Assembly (NCBI GenBank): GCA_022791195.1
Contig: JAAVYP010000031.1
Location: 22,553 to 86,552 of the forward strand
Direction of reading: 5' to 3'
Length of the DNA: 64,000 nucleotides
DNA from: Clostridiales bacterium
Lineage (GTDB): Bacteria > Bacillota > Clostridia > Oscillospirales > CAG-272
The notes beneath the pieces are model-generated. The model had not been told where the DNA came from, did no database searches, and saw nothing but the letters and a program-made list of their open reading frames with translations. This document shows, piece after piece, positions 8,958-17,697 of this stretch. Numbering within the stretch: position 1 is the stretch's first letter; every line of letters begins with the position of its first letter. Both the position numbers and the translations under genes were made by a program.

Positions 8958-9629
8958 TTATCCCATATACTCTCCGTTATAGCTTACCAGCACCGCGCTT
9001 ATCACACCGTTCATTTCAGAGAGAATGTTAATAAAATCGGTATTGTCGTCCTTCAGGCGGATCTCTGCATTGAGTTCAATGCAGCCTTTTTGCGCTGTCT
9101 TGCTCTTGACAGTGCAGCGCTGCGTCATTTTTTCAAGATATTCCTTGGCGGCCCGCTCACTTTCATGATTTTCGCACTGTAAAACAACGATGTATGGGTT
9201 GCATACGGATTTTCGATTGACGAAAATTAATAGAATCAAGCCGATAATTACGCTGCCAATGATAGCAAGCGGTATCATGCCCGCTGCCAGCACAATGCCT
9301 GATGCGATTGCCCAAAACAGAAACGCGATATCAAGCGGTTCTTTAATCGCTGTTCTGAATCGAACGATTGATAAAGCGCCGACCATGCCGAGTGAAAGCA
9401 CAACGTTGGAAGTAACGGCCAGAATGACAACCGTTGTAATCATGGTAAGGGCAATCAGCGTGACGCCAAATGAAGAAGAATACATCACGCCGGTGTATGT
9501 TTTTTTATAGATCATAAAAATAAAAATGCCAAGGCCAAAGGCCAAAACCAAAACCAGCGCCATATCAAGAATGCTTACACTGGCAATGTTTTCGAGAAAA
9601 CTTGATTTGAAAATATCGTTAAAGGTCAT
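8958..9629 (-). CDS. DUF4956 family membrane protein
   Basis: 223 residues from the ATG at 9629 with AAAGGAA upstream; this start overlaps nothing essential, while the longer in-frame start lies inside the VTC gene. Four transmembrane helices within about residues 20-140, with a conserved loop GALSIVRFRTAIKEP between helices, then a cytosolic alpha/beta C-terminal domain (about 145-223). Function is unproven. DUF4956 proteins recur next to VTC-domain polymerases, so a role as the membrane partner or exporter of the polymer is a reasonable inference. Confidence 0.88.
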   Translation of the reverse strand: MTFNDIFKSSFLENIASVSILDMALVLVLAFGLGIFIFMIYKKTYTGVMYSSSFGVTLIALTMITTVVILAVTSNVVLSLGMVGALSIVRFRTAIKEPLDIAFLFWAIASGIVLAAGMIPLAIIGSVIIGLILLIFVNRKSVCNPYIVVLQCENHESERAAKEYLEKMTQRCTVKSKTAQKGCIELNAEIRLKDDNTDFINILSEMNGVISAVLVSYNGEYMG

Positions 9630-9655
9630 AAGATTTGTTCCTTTCTGAATTAAGA

Positions 9656-10327
9656 TTATCCGTATATACGGCACTGTACGTATTTTGAAAAGGCGGCTGC
9701 CCTGCGCCCGGGGAGCTGTATCGCATCACGAATGATATCCGGAAGAAAAGCGTCCCATTTTACTTCCATTAGAATAGGAGCATCTCCGGCCGGAATGGTC
9801 AAAAATCCGTTTTTTAAAAAATCAGTGTTTTGTAATCCGGTTCGTATGTTGTAATCAAAGGTAACACGTACATTTCCCGGCGGGTAAACAAACGGCTCTC
9901 GCACATAATCCACCACGGTTTTGGGTTTTAACCCTTCTGTTTTCATTTTACGATACAATTCTTGCACCAGCGGGAGAGGACTGTCTTTCATCCAGCGATC
10001 ATCACCGTTGATGATGGCTTGTGCCTGTTCCGCTGTGATTTGTGCGGATTGCTTATGACAAAGTCCGTTTCGTTTGCTTTTTTTCTCTAAGCACAAGAAG
10101 CTGGTGTCTTGGTTGTAATAGCGGATGCGGAATTTTTCGCGCTTGTTCACGCCGTCAATCTTTTCCCGGAACGCCCGGTCGGTCGGGTTGTCAAAGTATA
10201 GGCTGCGAATCGTGTATCTTCCGTCTATCGCGTGAGGGTCTGCATCCATTATCGCTTTTACTCTGCTGCGAAGCGCCAGGTGATCGGATTGGTTGATTTC
10301 GATTTTCCATTCATGCCGAAAGTTCAT
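9656..10327 (-). CDS. VTC-domain protein, putative polyphosphate polymerase
   Basis: 223 residues, a stand-alone VTC/CYTH-like tunnel domain. Basic strand motifs expected for the polymerase tunnel are visible: EWKIEIN near the start, SLYFDN, KFRIRYYN, LEKKSKRNG, VRVTFDYN and ILMEVKWD. In yeast Vtc4 this fold makes polyphosphate from ATP on the cytosolic side. No transmembrane segment here, so membrane association would come from the DUF4956 partner, whose start lies 27 bases inside the 3' end region. GGAGGG precedes the ATG. The bacterial product has not been established for this subgroup; another nucleotide-derived polymer is possible. Confidence 0.88.
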   Translation of the reverse strand: MNFRHEWKIEINQSDHLALRSRVKAIMDADPHAIDGRYTIRSLYFDNPTDRAFREKIDGVNKREKFRIRYYNQDTSFLCLEKKSKRNGLCHKQSAQITAEQAQAIINGDDRWMKDSPLPLVQELYRKMKTEGLKPKTVVDYVREPFVYPPGNVRVTFDYNIRTGLQNTDFLKNGFLTIPAGDAPILMEVKWDAFLPDIIRDAIQLPGRRAAAFSKYVQCRIYG

Positions 10328-10356
10328 CGGTTATGCCCTCCTTTCTTCTTGAGAGC

Positions 10357-10389
10357 ATGATACGGCATCAAACTTAGCTGAACCTTAAT
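10357..10389 (-). promoter_or_regulatory. Putative activator-dependent promoter of the VTC operon
   Basis: On the minus strand, TTAAG-N6-CTAAG (11-bp period, 10373-10388) sits ten bases upstream of TATCAT (10357-10362). No -35 hexamer is present in its place. An 11-bp direct repeat next to the -10 is the usual arrangement for OmpR/PmrA-type regulators, and such a regulator is encoded just upstream. Confidence 0.5.
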
Positions 10390-10395
10390 CAGACA

Positions 10396-10428
10396 GCAAA
10401 AAAGCCTGCTGTGCAGCAAGCTTTTTTA
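10396..10428 (-). terminator. Terminator between the histidine kinase and VTC genes
   Basis: Stem AAAAAAGC-TGCT / AGCA-GCTTTTTT with one mismatch, overlapping the kinase stop codon; the leftward transcript gains a T run. It separates the regulator operon from the VTC operon. Confidence 0.75.
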
Positions 10429-11664
10429 AGATAATGAAAAAGTGACAGTGAATGTGATCTCGTTCGGCGGAGTATAGGCCGCTTGAATTGTTCCGCCATG
10501 TGATTCCACAATGGCTTTGGCCGCAGAAAGCCCGATTCCGTAACCGCCGTTTTTCTGGGTTCGCGCCGCATCGGCACGATAAAAACGGTCAAACAGCTTT
10601 TCGGGGGGGCATTCCGGAAGCTTTTCGCATGCGTTGCTAATACGCAGAATGGCATTTTTCCCATGCCGCGAGAGTGAAAGATGAATACGGCTGTTTTGCG
10701 GAGCATATTTCGTGGCATTATCCAACAGAATGGAAATCAGCCGCAGCAGCTGCTCTTTGTCTGCGCGAACCGAGATATCGGTGTCAATGTGCTTATCGAT
10801 GGTCAGTCCTCTTAACTTAATTGGCTCTGCAAACATTTGCAGCGTGTCTGTAACCTCTGAAGAAAGAGAAACCGGTTCTCGCGGCGCGGCGCCTTGGCTT
10901 TCATCTGCTTTGGCGAGTGTTAAGAGGTGCTGCATGAGATCGGCGAGTCTTGCTGTCTGTTCCCGAATATTTCGGCTCCACTTGGTTTCTCCCTTGTAAA
11001 GCTCCAGCGCTTCGGTATTGGCCAGAATGATGGCCAGCGGCGTTTTAATTTCATGTCCGGCGTCTGTGACGAACTGTTTTTGCCGAAGCATGTTTTCTGC
11101 AATCGGCTGAATCGCTTTTTTTGATATCAATATCACCAAAAGGAGCATGACAAGCCAACAAGCGGCGCCGGCTATAAGAGAAAAAAACAAAACGCGCAGG
11201 ATGCTGTGCAGCTGCATCGTGGTATCGAGGAAAAGATAAGTCGTGCTGCCGTCCCGTTCGTTTTGAAAAGCCCGATAGCGGAATTTTTGTATGATTCCTT
11301 CGCGGCCGTCTTTTTTGATAGCGGCTTGATAGATTTCTTTAGCTTCTTCCTCTGAAACATCGGCAATGCGCTCGGTGTTGATTTCCAAGAGATTTTGCCG
11401 TTCGCTGACTTTTACCGTGAAATAGACGGCCGCCATTCTGGAGTTTTCATCCATGGGCCCGTTCAAAAAGCCTTTGGGTCTATCATTATTCGGGGGAAGC
11501 GGCATGATTGTTTTTTCTTCGATCAGCGCGTCGATCAACTGTTTGTTCTGCTTTTCTGACATGCATATGTTGCCGATGTTGATGGCACCCAAAAGGACAA
11601 AAAGCAAAATCGTAATAGCCAGCATGGCAGAGAGTATAAATCTTTTCTGCAAAGTTTTTATCAT
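10426..11664 (-). CDS. Sensor histidine kinase of the VTC-linked two-component system
   Basis: 412 residues from the ATG at 11664. This ATG overlaps the regulator stop as ATGA and has GGAGG ten bases upstream. TM1 (about 8-32), an extracytoplasmic sensor region of about 120 residues rich in charged residues, TM2 (about 157-181). HisKA motif DAGHEIKTPL with phospho-accepting His204. HATPase: N box LDNATKY, then GGYGIGLSAAK. No recognisable HAMP domain between TM2 and the dimerisation helix. Signal unknown. Confidence 0.92.
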   Translation of the reverse strand: MIKTLQKRFILSAMLAITILLFVLLGAINIGNICMSEKQNKQLIDALIEEKTIMPLPPNNDRPKGFLNGPMDENSRMAAVYFTVKVSERQNLLEINTERIADVSEEEAKEIYQAAIKKDGREGIIQKFRYRAFQNERDGSTTYLFLDTTMQLHSILRVLFFSLIAGAACWLVMLLLVILISKKAIQPIAENMLRQKQFVTDAGHEIKTPLAIILANTEALELYKGETKWSRNIREQTARLADLMQHLLTLAKADESQGAAPREPVSLSSEVTDTLQMFAEPIKLRGLTIDKHIDTDISVRADKEQLLRLISILLDNATKYAPQNSRIHLSLSRHGKNAILRISNACEKLPECPPEKLFDRFYRADAARTQKNGGYGIGLSAAKAIVESHGGTIQAAYTPPNEITFTVTFSLS

Positions 11665-12335
11665 GCTATGACCTCCAGCTTGTATCCGATATTTCGTTTG
11701 GCGCGGATTTCCACATTCGCGTTTAAGGCTGACAAACGTTTGCGCAGATAAGAAATATATACCCATACAACACCGATTTCTGCTTCGGTATCATAGCCCC
11801 AAATTTTTGTGAGAATATCTTCTGTGGAAAGATAAATGCCCTTGTTGCGTATCAGCAGTTCCATTACCTGATATTCCAGCTTTGGCAATGTAAAGCGCTG
11901 TGCACTGCCTGACAGCTCATAGGTTTTCGTGTTCAGCGATATATTGCCGATGCTGATAATGTCCGGCGTAAAGGTTTCGGTGCGGCGAAGCATGGCCCGA
12001 ACCCTTGCCAAAAATTCTTTCATACTGAATGGTTTCGGCAGGTAATCGTCGGCCCCGGCATCCAGTCCGGCGACGCGATCTTCCACTTCTGCTTTCGCCG
12101 TAAGCAGAAGGATGGGCGTTCTTTTTCCGTCTTTTCTCAGCTGTTCAACCACTTCGATGCCGCTGAGTCCCGGCATCATAATGTCAAGAATGATGCCGTC
12201 ATATTCTTCGGCTTTGGCATAGTCATAGGCATCTGTGCCGTTGTCAACAGTATCGACTGCATAATGGTGATATTTCAGAATATCTGTGACGGCTTCGGCC
12301 ATGCTTTTTTCATCTTCTGCATATAAAAGTTTCAT
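11661..12335 (-). CDS. OmpR-family response regulator
   Basis: 224 residues. The ATG at 12335 has AAGGTGA at good distance; the in-frame GTG nine bases earlier lies within that ribosome site. Receiver domain with acidic pocket Glu7-Asp8, phospho-acceptor Asp51 (ILDIMMPG), Thr and Lys switch residues (LLTAKA, LPKPF), then a winged-helix DNA-binding domain (about 125-224) ending LRKRL...RNIGYKL. First gene of the two-gene regulator operon; it probably controls the VTC operon downstream. Confidence 0.94.
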   Translation of the reverse strand: MKLLYAEDEKSMAEAVTDILKYHHYAVDTVDNGTDAYDYAKAEEYDGIILDIMMPGLSGIEVVEQLRKDGKRTPILLLTAKAEVEDRVAGLDAGADDYLPKPFSMKEFLARVRAMLRRTETFTPDIISIGNISLNTKTYELSGSAQRFTLPKLEYQVMELLIRNKGIYLSTEDILTKIWGYDTEAEIGVVWVYISYLRKRLSALNANVEIRAKRNIGYKLEVIA

Positions 12336-12613
12336 TACGATCACCTTGTTTTATTATCAAATTCATCGTTGGCACATGACGGGTATCTTGTTTTGCGGTA
12401 TCAAGAATCAATTAATAAGTTTATTTGTATTTTAACAGAATTATATGACTTTTTCCACTGCGGATTATTCGATTGGCTGCCAAATAAAAAAAGGGGCGCA
12501 TTACCTTGTCGGTGTTGTCGAATATCCACTTGCCGCCAAATATTCTTGTGCGGCTTTGCCGAAAAACGGCTCCTTTTTGGCGCAATTTTTCTTTTTTATT
12601 TGTATAAAATCTA
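12336..12613. other. Divergent intergenic region between the regulator and decarboxylase operons
   Basis: No gene. Minus-strand TATAAT-like hexamers lie near 12440-12446, without a clear -35. Two GGTATC copies 15 bases apart (about 12384-12405) lie within 70 bases of the regulator start and could be an autoregulatory site; support is weak. A short hairpin GCCG-AAAAA-CGGC lies at about 12559-12571. Confidence 0.35.
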
Positions 12614-12642
12614 TTGATAAAATTTACACAAAATGGTATAAT
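12614..12642 (+). promoter_or_regulatory. Promoter of the decarboxylase operon
   Basis: TTGATA, 17-bp spacer, TATAAT. A 100-base leader follows. Confidence 0.8.
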
Positions 12643-12743
12643 CAGTTGATTGCGAAAAATCGAACAAGAGAAGCTATACAGTAAAAATGAAGAAAATATA
12701 TATTCAATTTTATTTGATATAGATAATTTGCAGGAGGGAATGT

Positions 12744-13067
12744 ATGGGAAATTTTTTCTTAGGTGAGCTCGTGGATGCAAACGGACTTGGTTATGGTGTC
12801 AATAACCTGACGGTGATCCTCATGGGCATCGGCATTGTGTTTGCCGGCTTGATCGGACTGATTATTGTTTGTTCGGTCATGGGGGCTATTTGCAAAGCGG
12901 TTATTAAAGAAAAACCGAAAGCAGAGATCAGCCATGCGGCGGCAGCACCTGCGGCAGAGACAATTCCGGACAGAGGACCGTTTATCGCCGCTGTATCAGC
13001 CGCGATTGCTGAAGCTTCGGGTACAGACGCATCCGGAATCCGTATAGTCAAAATTGAAAAGAAATAA
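12744..13067 (+). CDS. Oxaloacetate decarboxylase, gamma-type small subunit
   Basis: 107 residues: one transmembrane helix (about 22-48), a Lys/Ala/Pro-rich linker and a short C-terminal segment (FIAAVSAAIAEASG) typical of the OadG family. This subunit holds the membrane and carboxyltransferase parts together in Na+-pumping decarboxylases. GGAGGG precedes the ATG. First of four adjacent genes whose order (gamma, biotin carrier, beta, alpha) and spacing indicate a single complex. Confidence 0.88.
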   Translation: MGNFFLGELVDANGLGYGVNNLTVILMGIGIVFAGLIGLIIVCSVMGAICKAVIKEKPKAEISHAAAAPAAETIPDRGPFIAAVSAAIAEASGTDASGIRIVKIEKK

Positions 13068-13085
13068 TTTTTGAGGTGGAATGAA

Positions 13086-13430
13086 ATGAAAAAGTATCTT
13101 GTGAATGTAAATGGAACTGAATACGCCATCACGGTAGAAGAGCTTGCAGAGGGCGCCGCTATGCCAGCAGCAGCTCCGGCAGCCAGTGCACCTGCGGCAA
13201 GCGCAGCACCGGCGGGCGGTGAAAAAATTACGGCTCCTATGCCGGGTACGATCTTAGCTGTTAACGTCAGCAATGGCCAGATAGTTAAAAAAGGTGATGT
13301 GCTGATGGTGTTAGAAGCTATGAAAATGGAGAATGAAATTTTATCGCCTTGCGATGGTACGGTTTCTGCCGTTTCGGTACAGAAGGGCTCTACGGTTGAG
13401 TCAGGTGCGCTCTTGTGCGCCATTGCATAA
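13086..13430 (+). CDS. Biotin carrier subunit of the sodium-pumping decarboxylase
   Basis: 114 residues from the ATG at 13086 (GAGGTGG upstream; the longer reading would start at a TTG lying within that ribosome-site region). Short N-terminal domain, a flexible Ala/Pro linker (about 23-42) and a biotinyl domain with the site EAMKMEN, whose central Lys is biotinylated. It shuttles the carboxyl group from the alpha subunit to the membrane beta subunit. The alpha subunit here has no biotin domain of its own, in keeping with a separate carrier. Confidence 0.94.
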   Translation: MKKYLVNVNGTEYAITVEELAEGAAMPAAAPAASAPAASAAPAGGEKITAPMPGTILAVNVSNGQIVKKGDVLMVLEAMKMENEILSPCDGTVSAVSVQKGSTVESGALLCAIA

Positions 13431-13447
13431 GTTAGGAGAGACAAAAT

Positions 13448-14641
13448 ATGGATGCACTTAGAAATTTTGTGGATCAGATGGGGTTTGTCCGCTTTTTTGA
13501 AGGGGAAAACTGGAAATTTCTGATCATGATTGCCATTGCCTGTCTGCTTTTGTACTTGGCAATTGTAAAAAAATTCGAGCCGCTGCTGCTTTTGCCGATT
13601 GCATTTGGCATGCTGCTGACGAACCTGCCGGGCGCTGAAATGTATCATTCTGAATTGTGGAATGCATTTATTGATCCGGCAAATCCCGCTTATCATAGCT
13701 ATGGCACGATTTTAGCCAACGGCGGACTGTTAGATATTCTTTACATAGGTGTTAAAGCGGGTATTTATCCTTGCTTAATCTTTATTGGTATTGGCGCTAT
13801 GACCGATTTTGGTCCGCTGATTTCCAATCCTAAAAGCTTGCTGTTAGGTGCTGCCGCACAGCTTGGTATTTTTATTACCTTTATTGTGGCTTCCTTATTC
13901 GGCTTTTCACCGGCACAGGCCGGTTCGATCGGTATCATCGGCGGTGCCGATGGCCCGACGGCTATTTTTGTTACCTCTCGGCTGGCGCCGGAACTGCTCG
14001 GCCCGATTGCCGTAGCCGCTTATTCGTATATGGCTCTTGTGCCGGTTATTCAGCCGCCGATTATGAAGGCGCTGACCACCAAGAAAGAACGCCAGATTGT
14101 GATGAAGCCCTTGCGTGAGGCTTCCAGAACTGAGAAAGTTATTTTCCCGATTGTTGTTACCATTTTTGTGGCTCTGTTGGTTCCCTCGGCTGCCCCGCTG
14201 GTTGGTTGCTTGATGCTGGGTAACCTGCTCAATGTTTCCGGCGTGACCGAGAGACTCTCCAAAACAGCACAGAATGAGATGATCAATATTGTGACCATTT
14301 TCTTGGGCGTATCGGTCGGTGCTACTGCAACAGCTACGACGTTTATTGCTTGGGATACTATTAAAATTATTTTGATGGGTGTAGCGGCCTTTGGTTGTGG
14401 TACAGCCGGCGGCGTTCTTTTGGCCAAGTTTATGAATTTGTTCTTGAAGAACAAGATCAACCCGTTAATTGGTTCGGCTGGTGTTTCGGCTGTGCCGATG
14501 GCAGCGCGTGTTTCGCAGACGGTTGGCCAGAAAGAAAATCCGAAAAACTTCCTGCTGATGCATGCTATGGGTCCGAATGTGGCTGGTGTTATTGGTTCTG
14601 CCATTGCGGCCGGCGTGCTGATTGCACTGTTTAGTCGTTAA
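13448..14641 (+). CDS. Sodium-pumping decarboxylase, beta subunit
   Basis: 397 residues, about nine to eleven transmembrane helices. The family signature [13 protein letters not shown] (about 156-170) contains the conserved Asp that binds Na+ in oxaloacetate and methylmalonyl-CoA decarboxylases; a second polar region [11 protein letters not shown] lies near residue 295. It decarboxylates carboxybiotin and exports Na+. TAGGAGAG upstream. The last codons touch the ribosome site of the alpha gene. Confidence 0.95.
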   Translation: MDALRNFVDQMGFVRFFEGENWKFLIMIAIACLLLYLAIVKKFEPLLLLPIAFGMLLTNLPGAEMYHSELWNAFIDPANPAYHSYGTILANGGLLDILYIGVKAGIYPCLIFIGIGAMTDFGPLISNPKSLLLGAAAQLGIFITFIVASLFGFSPAQAGSIGIIGGADGPTAIFVTSRLAPELLGPIAVAAYSYMALVPVIQPPIMKALTTKKERQIVMKPLREASRTEKVIFPIVVTIFVALLVPSAAPLVGCLMLGNLLNVSGVTERLSKTAQNEMINIVTIFLGVSVGATATATTFIAWDTIKIILMGVAAFGCGTAGGVLLAKFMNLFLKNKINPLIGSAGVSAVPMAARVSQTVGQKENPKNFLLMHAMGPNVAGVIGSAIAAGVLIALFSR

Positions 14642-14653
14642 GGAGGGATTCAA

Positions 14654-16099
14654 GTGGCTAACAAGCTGAATATAACAGATACCATTCTGCGGGACGCGCA
14701 TCAATCACAAGCGGCAACCCGTATGAAAATAGAGGATATGATTCCTGCTTTAGAAAAATTGGATAAAGTAGGATACTGGTCGGTTGAGTGCTGGGGCGGT
14801 GCAACCTTTGATTCTTGCCTGCGTTTCTTAAATGAAGATCCGTGGGAAAGACTGCGCACCATTCGCAAAATGATGCCGAATACCAGACTGCAAATGCTTT
14901 TCAGAGGCCAGAATATTCTGGGTTATAAGCATTATGCCGATGATGTAGTTGAGGCATTTTGCCGTAAATCGATTGAGAACGGCATTGATGTTATCCGTAT
15001 TTTTGATGCGCTGAACGATCCGAGAAATTTGGAAAGCTCCATTAAATATACAAAAAAATACGGCGGCATTTGCGAAGCAGCCATTTCGTATACAACCAGT
15101 CCGGTGCATAATGAAGAATATTTCGTTGAGCTGGCAAAGACACTGGTTGAAATGGGCGCCGATACGATTTGTATCAAAGACATGGCGAATCTGCTTTTGC
15201 CGTATGAGGCTTATTCATTGGTGAAAAAGCTGAAAGCAGCGGTGCCGGTTCCGATTCATTTGCATACACATAATACGACCGGTACAGGCGACATGACCTA
15301 TCTGCTGGCCGCACAGGCTGGGGTGGATATTGTAGATACGGCTTTGTCCCCCTTGGCAAACGGTACGGCACAGCCGGCAACCGAGTCGCTGGTGGCCACA
15401 TTAAAAGGCACCGAGCGGGATACGGGATTGGATTTGTCACTGCTTGCCGACGTGGCGGCTCACTTCAGACAGGTGGCCAACAAGCTTATGGAGCAGGGTA
15501 TTCTTGATCCTAAGGTGCTGAGCGTAGATACAAAGACCTTGATTTATCAGGTGCCGGGCGGTATGCTGTCTAATTTGATCAGTCAGCTAAAGCAGGCTGG
15601 TGCAGAGGGCAAGTATTATCAGGTGCTTGAAGAGGTGCCGAGAGTCAGAAAAGATTACGGTTATCCTCCGCTGGTTACACCGACCTCTCAGATTGTCGGT
15701 TCACAGGCTGTTTTGAATGTATTGGCCGGTGAAAGATATAAGATGTTTACTAAAGAGTCAAAAGGACTGCTGCGCGGCGAATATGGTAAGCTGCCGGGCG
15801 AGGTAAACGAAGAGGTCAGAAAAAAGGCCATTGGCGATGGCGAGGTAATCACCTGCCGTCCGGCCGATCAGATTGGTCCTGAACTTGAAAAATATCGTGA
15901 AGAGTGCAAACAATGGGCAAGGTCAGAAGAAGATGTACTTTCCTATGCCTTGTTCCCGCAGGTTGCACAGAAGTTTTTCGAGATGCGGGATAATCCCGAA
16001 GCGGCCAAAGCATCCGCGGCGCCTGCGCCGAAAAAGCAGGAAACAGCGGCTGATCCGAATGCGGTCAGAAAATTATATGTTGATGACGCAGCGAAATAA
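14654..16099 (+). CDS. Oxaloacetate decarboxylase alpha (carboxyltransferase) subunit
   Basis: 481 residues, GTG start with GGAGGG nine bases upstream. HMG-CoA-lyase-like TIM barrel: DTILRDAHQS metal/substrate motif near the start, the IKDM motif with the lysine expected to be carboxylated (about 177), and the metal ligands HLHTH (about 205). Conserved carboxylase domain (about 290-450). It lacks a C-terminal biotinyl domain and ends in an Ala/Pro/Lys tail. The HMGL fold points to oxaloacetate (or pyruvate) chemistry rather than methylmalonyl-CoA, whose alpha subunit has a crotonase-type fold. Confidence 0.92.
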   Translation: MANKLNITDTILRDAHQSQAATRMKIEDMIPALEKLDKVGYWSVECWGGATFDSCLRFLNEDPWERLRTIRKMMPNTRLQMLFRGQNILGYKHYADDVVEAFCRKSIENGIDVIRIFDALNDPRNLESSIKYTKKYGGICEAAISYTTSPVHNEEYFVELAKTLVEMGADTICIKDMANLLLPYEAYSLVKKLKAAVPVPIHLHTHNTTGTGDMTYLLAAQAGVDIVDTALSPLANGTAQPATESLVATLKGTERDTGLDLSLLADVAAHFRQVANKLMEQGILDPKVLSVDTKTLIYQVPGGMLSNLISQLKQAGAEGKYYQVLEEVPRVRKDYGYPPLVTPTSQIVGSQAVLNVLAGERYKMFTKESKGLLRGEYGKLPGEVNEEVRKKAIGDGEVITCRPADQIGPELEKYREECKQWARSEEDVLSYALFPQVAQKFFEMRDNPEAAKASAAPAPKKQETAADPNAVRKLYVDDAAK

Positions 16100-16101
16100 A
16101 G

Positions 16102-16135
16102 AAAAAGACCGGAGAGTTCTCCGGTCTTTTTTATT
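16102..16135 (+). terminator. Intrinsic terminator of the decarboxylase operon
   Basis: Stem AAAAGACCGGAG / CTCCGGTCTTTT with a tight 4-nt loop and T run, three bases after the stop codon. Confidence 0.92.
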
Positions 16136-16185
16136 ATGTTTTTAAATAAGGAGGGATGATAATTTACAATTCATGAAAAAATGTA

Positions 16186-16214
16186 TTGAAATTTAGGTTA
16201 AAATGGTATATAGT
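16186..16214 (+). promoter_or_regulatory. Promoter of trkA-trkH
   Basis: TTGAAA, 17-bp spacer, TATAGT. Confidence 0.7.
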
Positions 16215-16290
16215 AAGTAGGGTTTTGCGATATTTATGATCAATAGAAACTTGTCAAAGATAAAATGGCTTGAAAGGTGCAGCGGATTGT

Positions 16291-17649
16291 ATGAAAATTG
16301 TAATTGTAGGAAGCGGTAAAATTGGCTATACCTTAACAGGATTTTTAACGAACGAGGGGCATGATATCACGGTCATTGATACCAGTGCTGCTATGATTGA
16401 AGAGATTGCCAATGCCTATGATGTGATGGGCGTTGTCGGCAATGGGGCAAGCGTTTCGATTCAGCGGGAAGCGGAGGTCTCTAAATGCGACTTTTTCATT
16501 TCCTGTGCGGCTTCGGATGAAACAAATATCATGGCGTGTATCGTTGCTAAAACCATGGGTGCCGAACACACGATTGCCAGAATCAGAAATCCGGAATATT
16601 ATACCGAAGTGGATTTTATCAGACAAAAGTTAGGTATTGATATGATTGTGAATCCGGAGCTGGAGGCTGCTTTTGAGATTGAGCGCATCATCCGCTTTCC
16701 GGAAGCACTGAAAGTAGAACGCTTTGCGAAAGGCAGAGTTGATTTAATTGAATTGAAAGTACGTCCAGGCCATTTTTTAGATGGCAAAAAGCTGTCGGAT
16801 TTCAGAGGAGACGCCGGCAATAACATTCTTGTCTGCGCGGTGCAGCGGGGCGATGATGTGATGATTCCTGATGGTGAATTTGTTCTTTGCGCAGAGGATC
16901 GTCTCCATATTACGGCGCCCCATGTTGACCTTGTGGCGCTTTTCCGTAATCTAAAAATTCAGGCAAAAAAAATTAAAACAGTGATGCTGATTGGCGGCGG
17001 TAAAATTGCTTATTATTTAGCAAAACGTCTGCTCAAGCTTGGCATGTCGGTTAAGATTATCGAAAATGACCGGTATCGCTGTGATTATCTTTCGGGCGCT
17101 ATGCCCAAGGCGTCTGTTATTTGGGGAGACGGAACAGACAGCGACTTGCTGTTAGAGGAAGGTCTTGACCATGTTGACGCTTGTGTGGCTCTTACTGATA
17201 ATGATGAGGAAAATATATTAATCTCGTTATTTGCCAGTACAAAAGACGTCGATAAGACCATTATCAAAATTAAGCGGATATCTTTTATGGGCTTGCTCTC
17301 TAAAATCAAATACGAAGGCAGTATGGTATCACCTGTTTATGCTACGGCTTACGATATCCTCCGGTATGTCAGAGCGACTGAAAATGCGCAGGACAGCAGT
17401 TTGAATACTTTATATAAAATCGCAGATAACAAAGCCGAGGTGATTGAATTTACGGTTACAAAAGATTTTGCGGGCATTGGCGTGGCACTAAAGGATTTAA
17501 AAACGAAAAGCCATTTGATTATTGCGGGCATTATTCACGATAATACCGTCATTTATCCGGACGGTGCCTCCTGCATGCAGGAAAACGATAGGGTTATTAT
17601 TGTTACCACCAATGAAGGCACAGGCGAGTTAAACGATATTTTGCTGTAA
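16291..17649 (+). CDS. trkA: TrkA, gating subunit of the Trk potassium transporter
   Basis: 452 residues from the ATG at 16291; the in-frame TTG 21 bases upstream is less likely. Two tandem RCK units, each a Rossmann NAD-binding fold (first GSGKIGYTL near residue 8, second IGGGKIAYYL near 235) followed by an RCK-C domain. The acidic ends of the beta strands (IDTS; ENDR) fit NAD/NADH binding. It sits on the cytosolic face of TrkH, encoded 48 bases downstream, and gates K+ entry. Confidence 0.93.
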   Translation: MKIVIVGSGKIGYTLTGFLTNEGHDITVIDTSAAMIEEIANAYDVMGVVGNGASVSIQREAEVSKCDFFISCAASDETNIMACIVAKTMGAEHTIARIRNPEYYTEVDFIRQKLGIDMIVNPELEAAFEIERIIRFPEALKVERFAKGRVDLIELKVRPGHFLDGKKLSDFRGDAGNNILVCAVQRGDDVMIPDGEFVLCAEDRLHITAPHVDLVALFRNLKIQAKKIKTVMLIGGGKIAYYLAKRLLKLGMSVKIIENDRYRCDYLSGAMPKASVIWGDGTDSDLLLEEGLDHVDACVALTDNDEENILISLFASTKDVDKTIIKIKRISFMGLLSKIKYEGSMVSPVYATAYDILRYVRATENAQDSSLNTLYKIADNKAEVIEFTVTKDFAGIGVALKDLKTKSHLIIAGIIHDNTVIYPDGASCMQENDRVIIVTTNEGTGELNDILL

Positions 17650-17697
17650 TGAAAAGAAAGTAAGGATTGGCGCTTTGCAAACAAGAAGGAACATATC

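Noticed and set aside
12791..13696. Minus-strand reading frame of 301 codons across the decarboxylase operon
   Set aside because: It covers three real genes in antisense; its Ala/Ser/Pro tracts mirror the Ala/Pro linkers on the other strand.
14050..14604. Long minus-strand reading frame (184 codons) inside the decarboxylase beta gene
   Set aside because: Antisense of a gene with clear homology; low-complexity composition follows the complementary codons of a hydrophobic protein; no ribosome site.
13448..16099. Methylmalonyl-CoA or glutaconyl-CoA decarboxylase assignment
   Set aside because: The alpha subunit is an HMGL-type carboxyltransferase, not the crotonase-fold type used for acyl-CoA substrates.
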